Origin: an uncultured Clostridia bacterium
GTDB lineage: Bacteria; Bacillota; Clostridia; Oscillospirales; Ruminococcaceae
Length of the DNA: 35,292 bases
Assembly: GCA_947627945.1 (NCBI GenBank)
Contig: CANQYC010000005.1
Coordinates: forward strand, 1 to 35,292
Direction: 5' to 3'
Shown in pieces: positions 23,403 to 32,700 of this stretch. Under the pieces are notes generated by a model. It did no database searches. It was given only the letters and a program-made list of their open reading frames with translations, and was not told where the DNA came from. Position 1 is the stretch's first letter; every line of letters starts with the position of its first letter. Made by a program: the position numbers and the translations under genes.

Positions 23403-24374
23403 TCAGTCCGTCCATGGCAGCGGAACGGAGGCGACCACGTCCCGGATCACCGCATCCGCATCCTCACGGCTGCCTGCCGTGCCATGCAGCAGGAGCCTGT
23501 GACAGAACACATCTCTGCACACATAGGAAATATCGTCCGGCAACACATAATCCCGCCCCTGTGCATAGGCAGATGCCTTTGCCATGCGCATCAGAGAGAG
23601 CGTGCCACGGGGGCTGATGCCGAGCCGCACTGCCGCATGGCTGCGTGTGGCAGCCGCAAGGGAGACCATGTACCCATACAGCACATCGCTGACAAAGACC
23701 GTATCCGTCTCCTTGCGCATCTGGCGCAGCATTTCCGCATCCGCCACCGGGCGGACATCGGCAAGCGGATCCGTCCCCTGTCTGGTCTTCAGGATCTCCA
23801 CTTCGCTCTGTGCATCCGGGTAGCCGATGGACAGGCGCACCATGAACCGGTCAAGCTGCGACTCCGGCAGCCGCTGCGTCCCGACACAGGTGATGGGGTT
23901 CTGTGTGGCAATGACGATATACGGCGACGGCAGCACATGCGTCTCCCCGTCGATCGTCACAGCTCCCTCCTCCATCAGCTCGAGCAGTGCCGACTGCGTC
24001 TTGCTGGAGGTACGGTTGATCTCATCCGCAAGCAGCAGATGGCAGAACGCCGGACCCTTGCGGAAAACGAAGCGATCGGAGTCCTTATGGTACATGTGAT
24101 AGCCGACCACATCTGTCGGCAGTACATCGGGTGTGAACTGGATCCGTTTGCAGGACAGGGACAGCGTCCGGGAAAGGGCAAGTGCGAGCGTGGTCTTCCC
24201 GACCCCGGGCATGTCCTCAAGGAGGATATGCCCGCCCGCAAGGATGGTGAGCAGGACTTTATAGATGATCTCCGTCTTGCCGCTGATCGCCTTGGTGATC
24301 TCCCCGACCATGCGGGCGATCACGGGATGGACGGCGTCCGGAGAAGAAGCTTTCTTTTCAGGGATCATACCCAT
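23403..24374 (-). CDS. MoxR-family AAA+ ATPase
   Basis: This encodes 323 residues, the usual MoxR size. Walker A lies in EDMPGVGKTTLA, Walker B in HLLLADEINRTS, sensor 1 in IVIATQNPI, and the LPESQLDRFMV segment is family-typical. It likely acts as a chaperone assembling or activating the membrane partners encoded next. The frame is open to 24539, but ATG 24374 fits the family length, with AGAAAGGA upstream and a good promoter at 24454-24426. It heads a seven-gene run ending at ThiF. Confidence 0.93.
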   Translation of the reverse strand: MGMIPEKKASSPDAVHPVIARMVGEITKAISGKTEIIYKVLLTILAGGHILLEDMPGVGKTTLALALSRTLSLSCKRIQFTPDVLPTDVVGYHMYHKDSDRFVFRKGPAFCHLLLADEINRTSSKTQSALLELMEEGAVTIDGETHVLPSPYIVIATQNPITCVGTQRLPESQLDRFMVRLSIGYPDAQSEVEILKTRQGTDPLADVRPVADAEMLRQMRKETDTVFVSDVLYGYMVSLAAATRSHAAVRLGISPRGTLSLMRMAKASAYAQGRDYVLPDDISYVCRDVFCHRLLLHGTAGSREDADAVIRDVVASVPLPWTD

Positions 24375-24425
24375 GTTGTTTGGTTTCCTTTCTGTATTGT
24401 CATACGGCACAAGCGTCCACTTTCT

Positions 24426-24454
24426 ATTATAGCATCTTTCTGCGGGAATTGCAA
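24426..24454 (-). promoter_or_regulatory. Sigma-A promoter of the MoxR operon
   Basis: On the minus strand TTGCAA (24454-24449), 17 bases, TATAAT (24431-24426) with an upstream TG. It is the same hexamer pair and ATGCTATAATAG context as the response regulator promoter at 10372-10344. It lies about 50 bases from the start codon. Confidence 0.75.
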
Positions 24455-24558
24455 GAGTGAATTTGTGCAGCAGGCTGCATCCTCCTCTCCCTGTCAAAGC
24501 TCCTAAAAAATAAGTGCTAAATTTGTGAAAAACATACATAGTAATTTGTGGAGAAATA

Positions 24559-24598
24559 TGCTATAATGAACCTATAGGTACCCGGAACGCCCGGGTAC
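24559..24598 (+). promoter_or_regulatory. Extended -10 promoter with a 5'-end hairpin for the GH26 gene
   Basis: TGCTATAAT (24559-24567) gives an extended -10; no good -35 is visible. The predicted start is near 24574, and immediately after it GTACCCGG (24578-24585) pairs with CCGGGTAC (24591-24598). A stem at the very 5' end would shield the transcript from 5'-dependent decay. Confidence 0.6.
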
Positions 24599-24627
24599 AC
24601 GCACGATAGAAAGAAGAGGTCATGTTT

Positions 24628-26676
24628 ATGAAGAAGATCATCCAAAGATTTGCCGCTGCGGCAGTCTCCGCTGCGCTCTGTGTGAGTACATTGCCGGTAT
24701 TCCCGGCGGCGGTGTCGGCTGCTGCCTATCCCCCCGGTACCTATGAGGTAGAGGACTTCGAGGGCGTTGATCTCTGGACTTCCCTCTACGAAGTTCAGGT
24801 ACCCGGATACTCCGGTGATGGCTTTGCCTATCTCACCAGCTCCCCCATCGAGTTCGAGATCGAAGTGGAAGAAGAGGGCATGTACGAGATCGATGTCCGT
24901 GCCGTGCAGCGGCTCAACAAGGACGAGTCACGCCAGCAGACCATCGTCATCAACGGCATCAAATACACCTACATCATGCCGTACTACGAGGACTGGACAG
25001 ATGTCAAGTTCGGCGTTTTCCGGCTGAAAAAGGGCGTCAATGAGATCTCTTTCGTCAGCGAATACGGCTACGCCGCTTTCGACACCATCACGATTAAAGA
25101 AGCAGAATTCCCGGAAGTGACCGGCACCGATGTCCCTGTGGATCCGGAAGCGACCCCGGAGGCAAGGGCACTGCTCAAGTACCTGCGCTCTGTCTATGGC
25201 AATAATATCCTCGCCGGTCAGCAGGAGATCTACGGCGGCGGTCACGGCGTGAATGTCAACATCCACTACGATGCCGCAACAGATACCTGTGTGGACGATC
25301 AGGGCAACACCTACAGCTTCGACCCCGAGAGCAAGGACGTTGCCGATGACGGTTCCACTTTCGTCTGGACATGTTACGACGACAACGGACAGGCATACAA
25401 CTACAACACCCAGAACCGCAATTATAGCTACAATGACTATGACTATGAGTGCCGCTATCTCTATGAGACGACCGGCAAGTATCCGGCGATCCGGGGCTTT
25501 GACTTCAACACCCACAACCCCGGTTTTGCATGGGAGGACGGCGTCACAGACAGAATGATCGACTGGACGACGAACAAGAACGGCATCTGCACCGCAAGCT
25601 GGCATGTGACGGTACCGACCTCCATGGACGATTTTGAGATCGACGATGAGGGCAACATCACAAAAATTTCCAACGACTGGCAGCAGTTCACCTATACCGA
25701 GAAAACAGACTTTGTGACCGCAAACTGCATGGTGGAAGGCACCAAGGAATATGTCTTCTTCCAGGAGGCAATGCGACTGCTCGCCACGGAGCTGAAAAAG
25801 CTACAGGATGCCAATGTGCCTGTCATTTTCCGTCCGCTGCATGAGGCAGAGGGCAACGGCGGCGCAGACGGCTCCGGTGCATGGTTCTGGTGGGCAAAGG
25901 AAGGCAGCGAAGTCTATAATCAGCTCTGGAAGCTGCTCTACACCACACTGACGGAAGAATACGGCATCCACAATCTGATCTGGGAACAGAACCTCTACAC
26001 ATGGTCGACAGAATCCGGTCTCTGGTACACCGGCGATGAGTGGGTCGATCTGGTCGGCTATGACAAGTACAATGTGCAGTACCACCGTCATGACGGCAAG
26101 ACTTCCGGCCCGAATGAAGATGCCGAAAGTGCGATCTACTGGTCTATGGTCGATCTGGTCGGCAACAACAAGATGGTCTCCATTGCAGAGAACGACTGCC
26201 TGCCGAGCATCGAGAATCTCCAGATCGAACAGGCAAAATGGCTGTACTTCTGCACATGGTATGACGGTGAGTCCGGTGCGCCGCAGTTCATCTCCGGTTC
26301 CGACTACCAGAATGTGGACACTCTGATCAATACCTACCAGAGCGACTACTGCATCACGCTCGACGAGCTGCCGGAGGATCTGTTCGTCTGGAACGGCGAA
26401 GAAGAACCTGAGACAAAGCCGGCAACGGAGGAAACCACCGAGGAAACAGAACCAGTTCCCGGAACACCGGACTTTGGCAATGTCAATCTCGATGATACGG
26501 TTTCTATCTCCGATGTCATTCTCCTCAACAAGTATCTGCTCGGTGACACCACCTGTGCAGAACCCGAGGGACTTCGCAATGCCGATGTGGATGAAAATGA
26601 TCTCCTCGATGCAAACGACTCCCTCAACATCCTGAAATACTGCGTCCAAGTGATCACGGAACTCCCCGTGAAGTGA
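24628..26676 (+). CDS. Secreted CBM35-GH26-dockerin protein, probable beta-mannanase
   Basis: This encodes 682 residues. The signal peptide ends near 34 (AVSAA), followed by a CBM35-like sandwich to about 165, then a GH26 barrel (about 180-580). The acid/base Glu406 is in FRPLHEAEG and the likely nucleophile Glu521 in MVSIAEND; aromatic AWFWWAKEG lines the cleft. A Thr/Glu/Pro linker leads to a C-terminal type-I dockerin with two calcium loops (VNLDDTVSISD and ADVDENDLLDAND). It would be carried on a cellulosome and hydrolyse mannan; other GH26 specificities are possible. ATG 24628 is preferred to ATG 24622 because AGAGG is too close to the first. Confidence 0.88.
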   Translation: MKKIIQRFAAAAVSAALCVSTLPVFPAAVSAAAYPPGTYEVEDFEGVDLWTSLYEVQVPGYSGDGFAYLTSSPIEFEIEVEEEGMYEIDVRAVQRLNKDESRQQTIVINGIKYTYIMPYYEDWTDVKFGVFRLKKGVNEISFVSEYGYAAFDTITIKEAEFPEVTGTDVPVDPEATPEARALLKYLRSVYGNNILAGQQEIYGGGHGVNVNIHYDAATDTCVDDQGNTYSFDPESKDVADDGSTFVWTCYDDNGQAYNYNTQNRNYSYNDYDYECRYLYETTGKYPAIRGFDFNTHNPGFAWEDGVTDRMIDWTTNKNGICTASWHVTVPTSMDDFEIDDEGNITKISNDWQQFTYTEKTDFVTANCMVEGTKEYVFFQEAMRLLATELKKLQDANVPVIFRPLHEAEGNGGADGSGAWFWWAKEGSEVYNQLWKLLYTTLTEEYGIHNLIWEQNLYTWSTESGLWYTGDEWVDLVGYDKYNVQYHRHDGKTSGPNEDAESAIYWSMVDLVGNNKMVSIAENDCLPSIENLQIEQAKWLYFCTWYDGESGAPQFISGSDYQNVDTLINTYQSDYCITLDELPEDLFVWNGEEEPETKPATEETTEETEPVPGTPDFGNVNLDDTVSISDVILLNKYLLGDTTCAEPEGLRNADVDENDLLDANDSLNILKYCVQVITELPVK

Positions 26677-26686
26677 GACTTCCCGT

Positions 26687-26710
26687 GTCCCGGCATGAAA
26701 ATGCCGGGAC
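26687..26710 (+). other. GAAA-tetraloop hairpin between GH26 and GH3
   Basis: GTCCCGGCAT (26687-26696) pairs perfectly with ATGCCGGGAC (26701-26710) around a GAAA loop. With no U tract it is more likely an mRNA-stabilising or processing hairpin than a terminator, letting part of the transcript continue into the GH3 gene. Confidence 0.6.
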
Positions 26711-26796
26711 GCCCGTTTGGGGGTCAGCAAATGGAGACCGGCACGCCCCCGGACAGCGTCGGTCTTTATTTTCTAATCCCTGAAGGAGGAGCATAC

Positions 26797-29550
26797 ATGA
26801 AAAACACACTTGACTGGAACCACTATCTGTCTGTCGCAGCACGGGCTGCCGCAGAGGGCATCGTCCTGCTGAAAAATGAGCATCATGCACTTCCGCTCGC
26901 AGCAAATGAGGAGATCGCACTGTTCGGACGCATTCAGCTGCATTACTACAAAAGCGGCACCGGCTCCGGCGGCATGGTCAACGTCACACATACCACCAAT
27001 ATCCCGCAGGGGCTGACCGATGCCGGGATCCGTCTGAATGAACGGCTGCTTTCGGTCTACCGGGAATGGGACAGCACCCATCCCTTTGATCCGGGCGTGG
27101 GCTTCGGCAATGAACCATGGTCGCAGGAGGAAATGCCGCTCGATGCCGCTCTGGTGCAGGAAGCTGCTGCCGCATGCCGCAAAGCGATCGTCATCATCGG
27201 CAGGACTGCCGGAGAAGAACAGGACACCCGCATGGAAAAAGGCTCCTTTCTCCTGACAGACACCGAGGAGGAGATGCTGCGGCTGGTGCGGGAGGCTTTC
27301 CCGGTCATGATCGTACTGCTCAATACCGGCAATATCATTGATATGCATTTTATGGATACTTACCGTCCGGATGCCGTTGCCTATCTGTGGCAGGGCGGCA
27401 TGACCGGCGGCAAGGGTGCTGCGGACGTGCTGACAGGGGCAGTGTCCCCCTGCGGCAAGCTGCCGGATACCATTGCCTATGAGATCGCCGACTACCCGTC
27501 CCATGCCAATTTCGGCGGACAGAACAAGGATGTCTATGCAGAGGACATCTATGTCGGCTACCGCTATTTTGAGACATTTGCCAGAGACAGGGTGTGCTAT
27601 CCTTTCGGCTTCGGACTGTCCTATACCACCTTCTCCGTCACCCCCGGCGATGCGGATGGTGCGGTGCTGCCCGTGACCGTCACGAATACGGGAACAGTCC
27701 CCGGCAGAGAGGTCGTACAGCTCTACTGCGAGGCACCCCAGGGGCTGCTCGGCAAGCCGGCAAGGGTGCTGACTGCCTATGAAAAGACCGGTGTGCTTGC
27801 ACCCGGCGCATCACAGACGCTCCGTCTCCCGCTGACGCCGCCCGCCTCCTATGACGACAGCGGCGTGACAGGGCATCCGTACTGCTTCGTACAGGAGGCA
27901 GGTGTGTACCGGTTCTATGTGGGCACGGATGTCCGCAGTGCCGTATCCGCTGCGGAGATCACGGTGCCGGAGCTGACAGTCGTCTCCCGCCATCGGCAGG
28001 CACTTGCCCCTGTGGAGCCGTTCCGCCGCATGAAGCCTGTTCCGGCAGCAGAGGGCTATACTGTCGGCTATGAGGACACACCGCTGCTTGCCTATGACGA
28101 AAATGTCCGCCGTCAGGAGGGCATGCCGGAGACACTGCCCGAGACCGACAAACAGAGCGTCCTTGCCGATGTTGCCGCCGGAAAAGTCACGGTGGAGGAA
28201 TTTGTCGCCCAGCTGCCGGATGAGGCACTGTGTGAACTGGTCAGGGGCGAGGGCATGGGCAGTCCCCGTGTCACGCCCGGCACGGCATCCGCTTTCGGCG
28301 GTGTGACAGCAAGGCTCTCATCCTATGGCATCCCTGCCGCCTGCTGTGCAGATGGCCCCTCGGGCATCCGCATGGACTGCGGCACCAAGGCATTCAGCCT
28401 GCCCAACGGCACACTGCTTGCCTCGACCTTTGACCCCGCACTGCTTCGGGAACTGTATGCCTGCTTAGGCGTGGAAATGACCGTCAACGGTGTGGATGCG
28501 CTGCTCGGCCCCGGCATGAACCTGCACCGCCATCCGCTCAATGGCAGGAACTTCGAGTACTTCTCCGAAGATCCCTACCTGACGGGCACGCTTGCCGCCG
28601 CCGAATTACAGGGCTTGCACAGTGCCGGCGTGACCGGCACCATCAAGCACTGCTGTGCGAACAATCAGGAGACAAGGCGGCATTTTCTGGATTCTGTCGT
28701 CTCCGAACGGGCACTGCGGGAACTGTATCTGCGCAGCTTTGAGATTGCCGTGAAAGAGGGCAATGCCTGCTCGGTCATGACGACCTACGGTTCTGTCAAT
28801 GGACTGTGGACAGCGGGCAGCTATGATCTGTGTACAGAGATCCTCCGGAACGAATGGGGCTTTGACGGCATCATCATGACGGACTGGTGGGCAGACATCA
28901 ACGAACGTGGCACCGCCCCCGACAGAGGGAAGCTCTCCGCCATGGTAAAGGCGCAGAATGACCTGTACATGGTGTGTCAGGACTGCGAAAAGAATGCGGA
29001 TGACCTTGCAGAGGCTCTGGCGGACGGGAAACTGCGCCGGGGCGAGCTGCAAAGATGCGCCTGCAATATCTGCCGTTTCCTGCTGCATACCCATGCGATG
29101 GATCGGCAGCTCGGCAAGCCGGTGCCTGCTGAGATCCTCAACCGACCGCTCGAAGAAACGGACGGCGGCGCACCGATGGTATTCTATGAGCTGGAGGATG
29201 ACCTGACACTGCCGCTCGACCATGTCAAGGCGGAGCGTGGCAGCAGCCATTCCTTTGCCCTGAGTGTCCGCAAAGCTGGCTGGTATGAAATGACGATCAC
29301 CGCCTCCTCCACGCTCAGCGAACTGGCACAGAGTCCGGTGACGCTCTTCAGCATGGGAACGGCGGTTGCGACCATGACATGGAACGGCACCGGCGGAAAG
29401 CCCGTAGCCATCACCAAGAAGATCGGACTTCTCTCCCAGTACACCGTAATGCGGCTCTACTTTGCCCAAGGCGGTCTGAAACCGGAAAGCATCCGCTTCC
29501 GGCTGGTCTCCGAGGGGCTGACGCTCGATGATCTGCGCATGGAGGGCTGA
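26797..29550 (+). CDS. GH3 beta-glycosidase with inverted domain order
   Basis: This encodes 917 residues. No signal peptide is present, so it is cytoplasmic. The domain order is reversed relative to most GH3 enzymes: the alpha/beta sandwich comes first (AAEGIVLLKNEHHALPL at the N terminus, acid/base candidate Glu140 or Glu141 in GEEQDT), then a fibronectin-like domain (VLPVTVTNTGTVPGREVVQL), then the barrel with nucleophile Asp696 in GIIMTDWW. A C-terminal beta-rich segment of ~125 residues follows. Rumen GH3 enzymes with this order are known from Ruminococcus albus and Butyrivibrio. It would cleave imported gluco- or manno-oligosaccharides. GGAGGA precedes ATG 26797; the frame is open to 26695 without support. 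Confidence 0.88.
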   Translation: MKNTLDWNHYLSVAARAAAEGIVLLKNEHHALPLAANEEIALFGRIQLHYYKSGTGSGGMVNVTHTTNIPQGLTDAGIRLNERLLSVYREWDSTHPFDPGVGFGNEPWSQEEMPLDAALVQEAAAACRKAIVIIGRTAGEEQDTRMEKGSFLLTDTEEEMLRLVREAFPVMIVLLNTGNIIDMHFMDTYRPDAVAYLWQGGMTGGKGAADVLTGAVSPCGKLPDTIAYEIADYPSHANFGGQNKDVYAEDIYVGYRYFETFARDRVCYPFGFGLSYTTFSVTPGDADGAVLPVTVTNTGTVPGREVVQLYCEAPQGLLGKPARVLTAYEKTGVLAPGASQTLRLPLTPPASYDDSGVTGHPYCFVQEAGVYRFYVGTDVRSAVSAAEITVPELTVVSRHRQALAPVEPFRRMKPVPAAEGYTVGYEDTPLLAYDENVRRQEGMPETLPETDKQSVLADVAAGKVTVEEFVAQLPDEALCELVRGEGMGSPRVTPGTASAFGGVTARLSSYGIPAACCADGPSGIRMDCGTKAFSLPNGTLLASTFDPALLRELYACLGVEMTVNGVDALLGPGMNLHRHPLNGRNFEYFSEDPYLTGTLAAAELQGLHSAGVTGTIKHCCANNQETRRHFLDSVVSERALRELYLRSFEIAVKEGNACSVMTTYGSVNGLWTAGSYDLCTEILRNEWGFDGIIMTDWWADINERGTAPDRGKLSAMVKAQNDLYMVCQDCEKNADDLAEALADGKLRRGELQRCACNICRFLLHTHAMDRQLGKPVPAEILNRPLEETDGGAPMVFYELEDDLTLPLDHVKAERGSSHSFALSVRKAGWYEMTITASSTLSELAQSPVTLFSMGTAVATMTWNGTGGKPVAITKKIGLLSQYTVMRLYFAQGGLKPESIRFRLVSEGLTLDDLRMEG

Positions 29551-29586
29551 TGGGGCATCCGGCTGCGCTTCTATTTCACAGTATAG

Positions 29587-29621
29587 ATGCAGGGACAGTG
29601 AAATACTGTCCCTGCATTTTT
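29587..29621 (+). terminator. Intrinsic terminator after the GH26-GH3 genes
   Basis: A perfect 13-bp stem (29587-29599 with 29605-29617), loop GAAAT, is followed by TTTTT. It closes the transcript 37 bases after the GH3 stop. Confidence 0.92.
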
Positions 29622-29636
29622 GTGTGTAAAATTCTC

Positions 29637-29665
29637 TTGACAAATTCTGAAAAATATTGTATAAT
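29637..29665 (+). promoter_or_regulatory. Consensus sigma-A promoter for the PL11 gene
   Basis: TTGACA (29637-29642), exactly 17 bases, TATAAT (29660-29665): full consensus. The ~90-base leader that follows (29672-29763) is GC-rich and can form GCGGGG/CCCCGC (29689-29712) and CGGGC/GCCCG (29721-29739) hairpins. Confidence 0.88.
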
Positions 29666-29763
29666 AGAGCTATATGCATATGCGTACTGCGGGGACGGCT
29701 CCCCTGCCCCGCACCCATCCCGGGCGGCTCCGCTGCCCGATCTGAAACTGGAGATGATTCTGA

Positions 29764-32700
29764 ATGAAGCGTATCAAATCCTTTCTGGCTGCCCTGATGA
29801 TGCTGGCAGCACTTCCGGCGGCACCCCTCACCGCCGGCGCAGCAGAAAGCTATGACGGCGTGTATGTCATCCGCAATGTCAACAGCGGGCTGTACCTCAA
29901 TGTCACGGAGGGAAAGGCAGAAAATGCCGCCAACATACAGCAGTGGAGTACGGATGCTGCGCATCCCTATGACACATGGCGTCTTGAAAGTACCGATGAT
30001 GGCTATTACAAGATCTATTCCATGCTCTCCGGCGGGAAGAGCTATCTGCTCAATGCCGGTGACGGCAAGGATGCGGCGGATGCCAATGTCTGCCTCTATG
30101 AGGAGACCGGTGCCGACAACCAGCTGTTCCGCCTTGCCGGCAACAAGGACGGCAGCACACGCATCATCAGCAAGGCGAACGAAAAAGCCGTTGAGATTGT
30201 CAATGCCGAGACCAGTGCCGGTGCCAATGTCCAGATGTGGGAGCAGAACGGGATCAACTGTCAGGACTGGGAGCTGGTGCCTGTTTCATGGATCACAGAT
30301 GCAGCGGAAACGCCCTGCACGGTGAGCGGTGAGGAATTCACCCCCGGCGATCTGAACAATGACGGTATCGTGAATGTCTTTGATGCCGCACTTGCCAAGC
30401 GTCTGCTCCTCGGCGGTACAGGCACGGCACAGCAGAAATATGCTGCCAATGTGGACGGCAAGGCAGGGATCACCGTGACCGACCTTGTACGGCTGAACAA
30501 GTTCCTTCTCACGGGCAAGGGCGACTTCATCGCCGAAGATGTGCCGTGGGAGCGTGTCTATGCGGGCGTGGACGGCGCATTCACAGAGGGCGTCTCGGAA
30601 ACGGTCAATGCAGGATTTACGCAGGAGGCGTACCTGAATCTCGACAACAAGGCAGGTGTATCGGCATCGTGGAACGTATCTGTCTCTGCGGCAGGTGTGT
30701 ATGCAGTCAAGGTGCGGTATGCCAACGGCGGCACGGCTGACCGGACTGTCTCTGTGCATCTGAACCAGCAGATCTCCTACTGGACACTTCAGGGAAAGGC
30801 GACAGGCAGCTGGACAGACTGGACGGAGGAAACGCTCTATCTGCCCCTGCAGGCTGGCGTGAATGTGTTGACGTTCACCTCGGAAACGGAAGACGGTGCG
30901 CCGAATATCGACTATGTTTCCGTCAGCGGCACAGAAGAAGCAGTCTCTGACGGCACGCACATCCCGCCGATCAAGGTAGCTGCCGAGGGCAGCAGTGAAC
31001 ACAATCAGGCAGGACAGGGCTACCAGATGGAATATCTTTCCCGGGGGCTGACGGCTGCCAATACGGGCACGGGCATGATGCTGACATGGCGTATTCTGGC
31101 AACAGATGCGGACAATACGAATTTCAAGCTCTATAAAAACGGCACGCTGCTCGCAGAAGTCGCAGCGGGAGAAGCCAGCAACTACTTTGACCAGGGCGGC
31201 ACGGCAAAGGATGTCTACACGATCGACACCTATGTCGGGAGCCGGATGACCGAGCAGGCAAGCCCGGCACTCGTCTTTGGCACAAAGAATTCCGGGCAGA
31301 GCGGTGCCTATTTCGACATCAATACCCAGAAGCCAGCCGACATGACCATGCCGGACGGCACCACCTGCACCTATACGGAGAATGACTGCTCCGTGGGCGA
31401 TATTGACGGCGACGGCACCTATGAGGTATTCGTGAAGTGGGATCCCTCCAATTCACAGGACAACTCCAAGGACGGCTATACAGGCGATGTCTATATCGAC
31501 TGCTACCGTCTTGACGGCACACTGGTATGGCGCATCGACCTCGGAAAAAACATCCGTGCGGGCGCACACTACGTACAGTACACGGTCTATGACTTTGATG
31601 GCGACGGCAAGTGCGAGCTGATCTGCAAGACAGCAGACGGCACGGTGGACGGCAAGGGCAATGTCATCGGTGACGGCACAAAGGACTACCGCAGCAGTGC
31701 GGGACGCATCCTCTCCGGACCGGAGTACATCACCCTCTTTGACGGCGCAACGGGTGCTGCCCTCGACACACAGGACTATGATCCGGGCAGAGGCACTGTC
31801 AGCGACTGGGGCGACAGCTACGGCAACCGTGTGGACAGATTCACGGCATGTGTGGCATATCTCGACGGTCAGAACGCAAGTGCCATCTTCGGCAGAGGCT
31901 ACTATACCAGACTGGCAGTCGCTGCATGGGATGTCAAGGACAAGAAACTCTCGAAACGCTGGGTATTCGATACCGGATACAACAAGAACACCGCCGGCTA
32001 CGGTGACGGCAATCATCAGGAAATGGCAGCCGATGTGGACGGCGACGGAAAGCAGGAGATCGTCTGCGGCTCGGCAGTCATTGACGACAACGGAAAGCTG
32101 CTCTATACGACCAGCAATGCGCACGGCGATGCCCTGCACATCGGTGACTTCGATCCGGCAAATCCGGGTCTGGAGATCTTCCAGTGTCTGGAGGATGGCA
32201 CTCATCCGAACGGCAAGAGCATCAATTTCGGTATCGAGCTGCGGGATGCAGCGACCGGCAAGGCACTGTTCCGTGAAACTGCCGGCGGCGATACAGGCAG
32301 ATGCCTTGTGGACAATCTGATCGCCGGCAATGCCGGAGCCGAGATGGTCGGCAGCCATTCCGGCAATGTCTATGAGACGACCGGCAGCCATGATGTGGTC
32401 TGCCAGTGGGCGGACATCACCAAGTGGGGACAGAATTCTGTCGTTTACTGGACGGATGTACTGGAAAGAGCCGTCCTTGACCGGACAATGGCAGACCAGT
32501 ACGGCAAGGGCAGAGTGTTCACGGGCGATGGCGTGACCTATAACAATGCCTCGAAGTCCAATGCCTGCCTGACCTGCGATCTGACAGGTGACTGGCGTGA
32601 GGAAATGATCTTCCGCAAGAGCGATGGCGGGCTTCGTGTATTCACCACGACCTATGCAACGGAATACCCCGTCTACTCGCTGATGCACAACCCGCAGTAC

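Noticed and set aside
23484-24506. 340-codon plus-strand open frame opposite MoxR
   Set aside because: MoxR motifs are intact on the other strand, and this frame runs across the MoxR promoter with no ribosome site.
29689-29704. GGGG-ACGGCT-CCCC hairpin whose six-base loop has A1 and G4, like half of an ANTAR target
   Set aside because: ANTAR sites need two such hairpins in tandem; the second stem has a five-base loop without the pattern, and a longer GCGGGG/CCCCGC pairing competes.
28606-29964. 452-codon minus-strand open frame opposite GH3
   Set aside because: It crosses the GH3 terminator and the PL11 promoter, has no recognisable domain, and is explained by GC-biased third positions of GH3.
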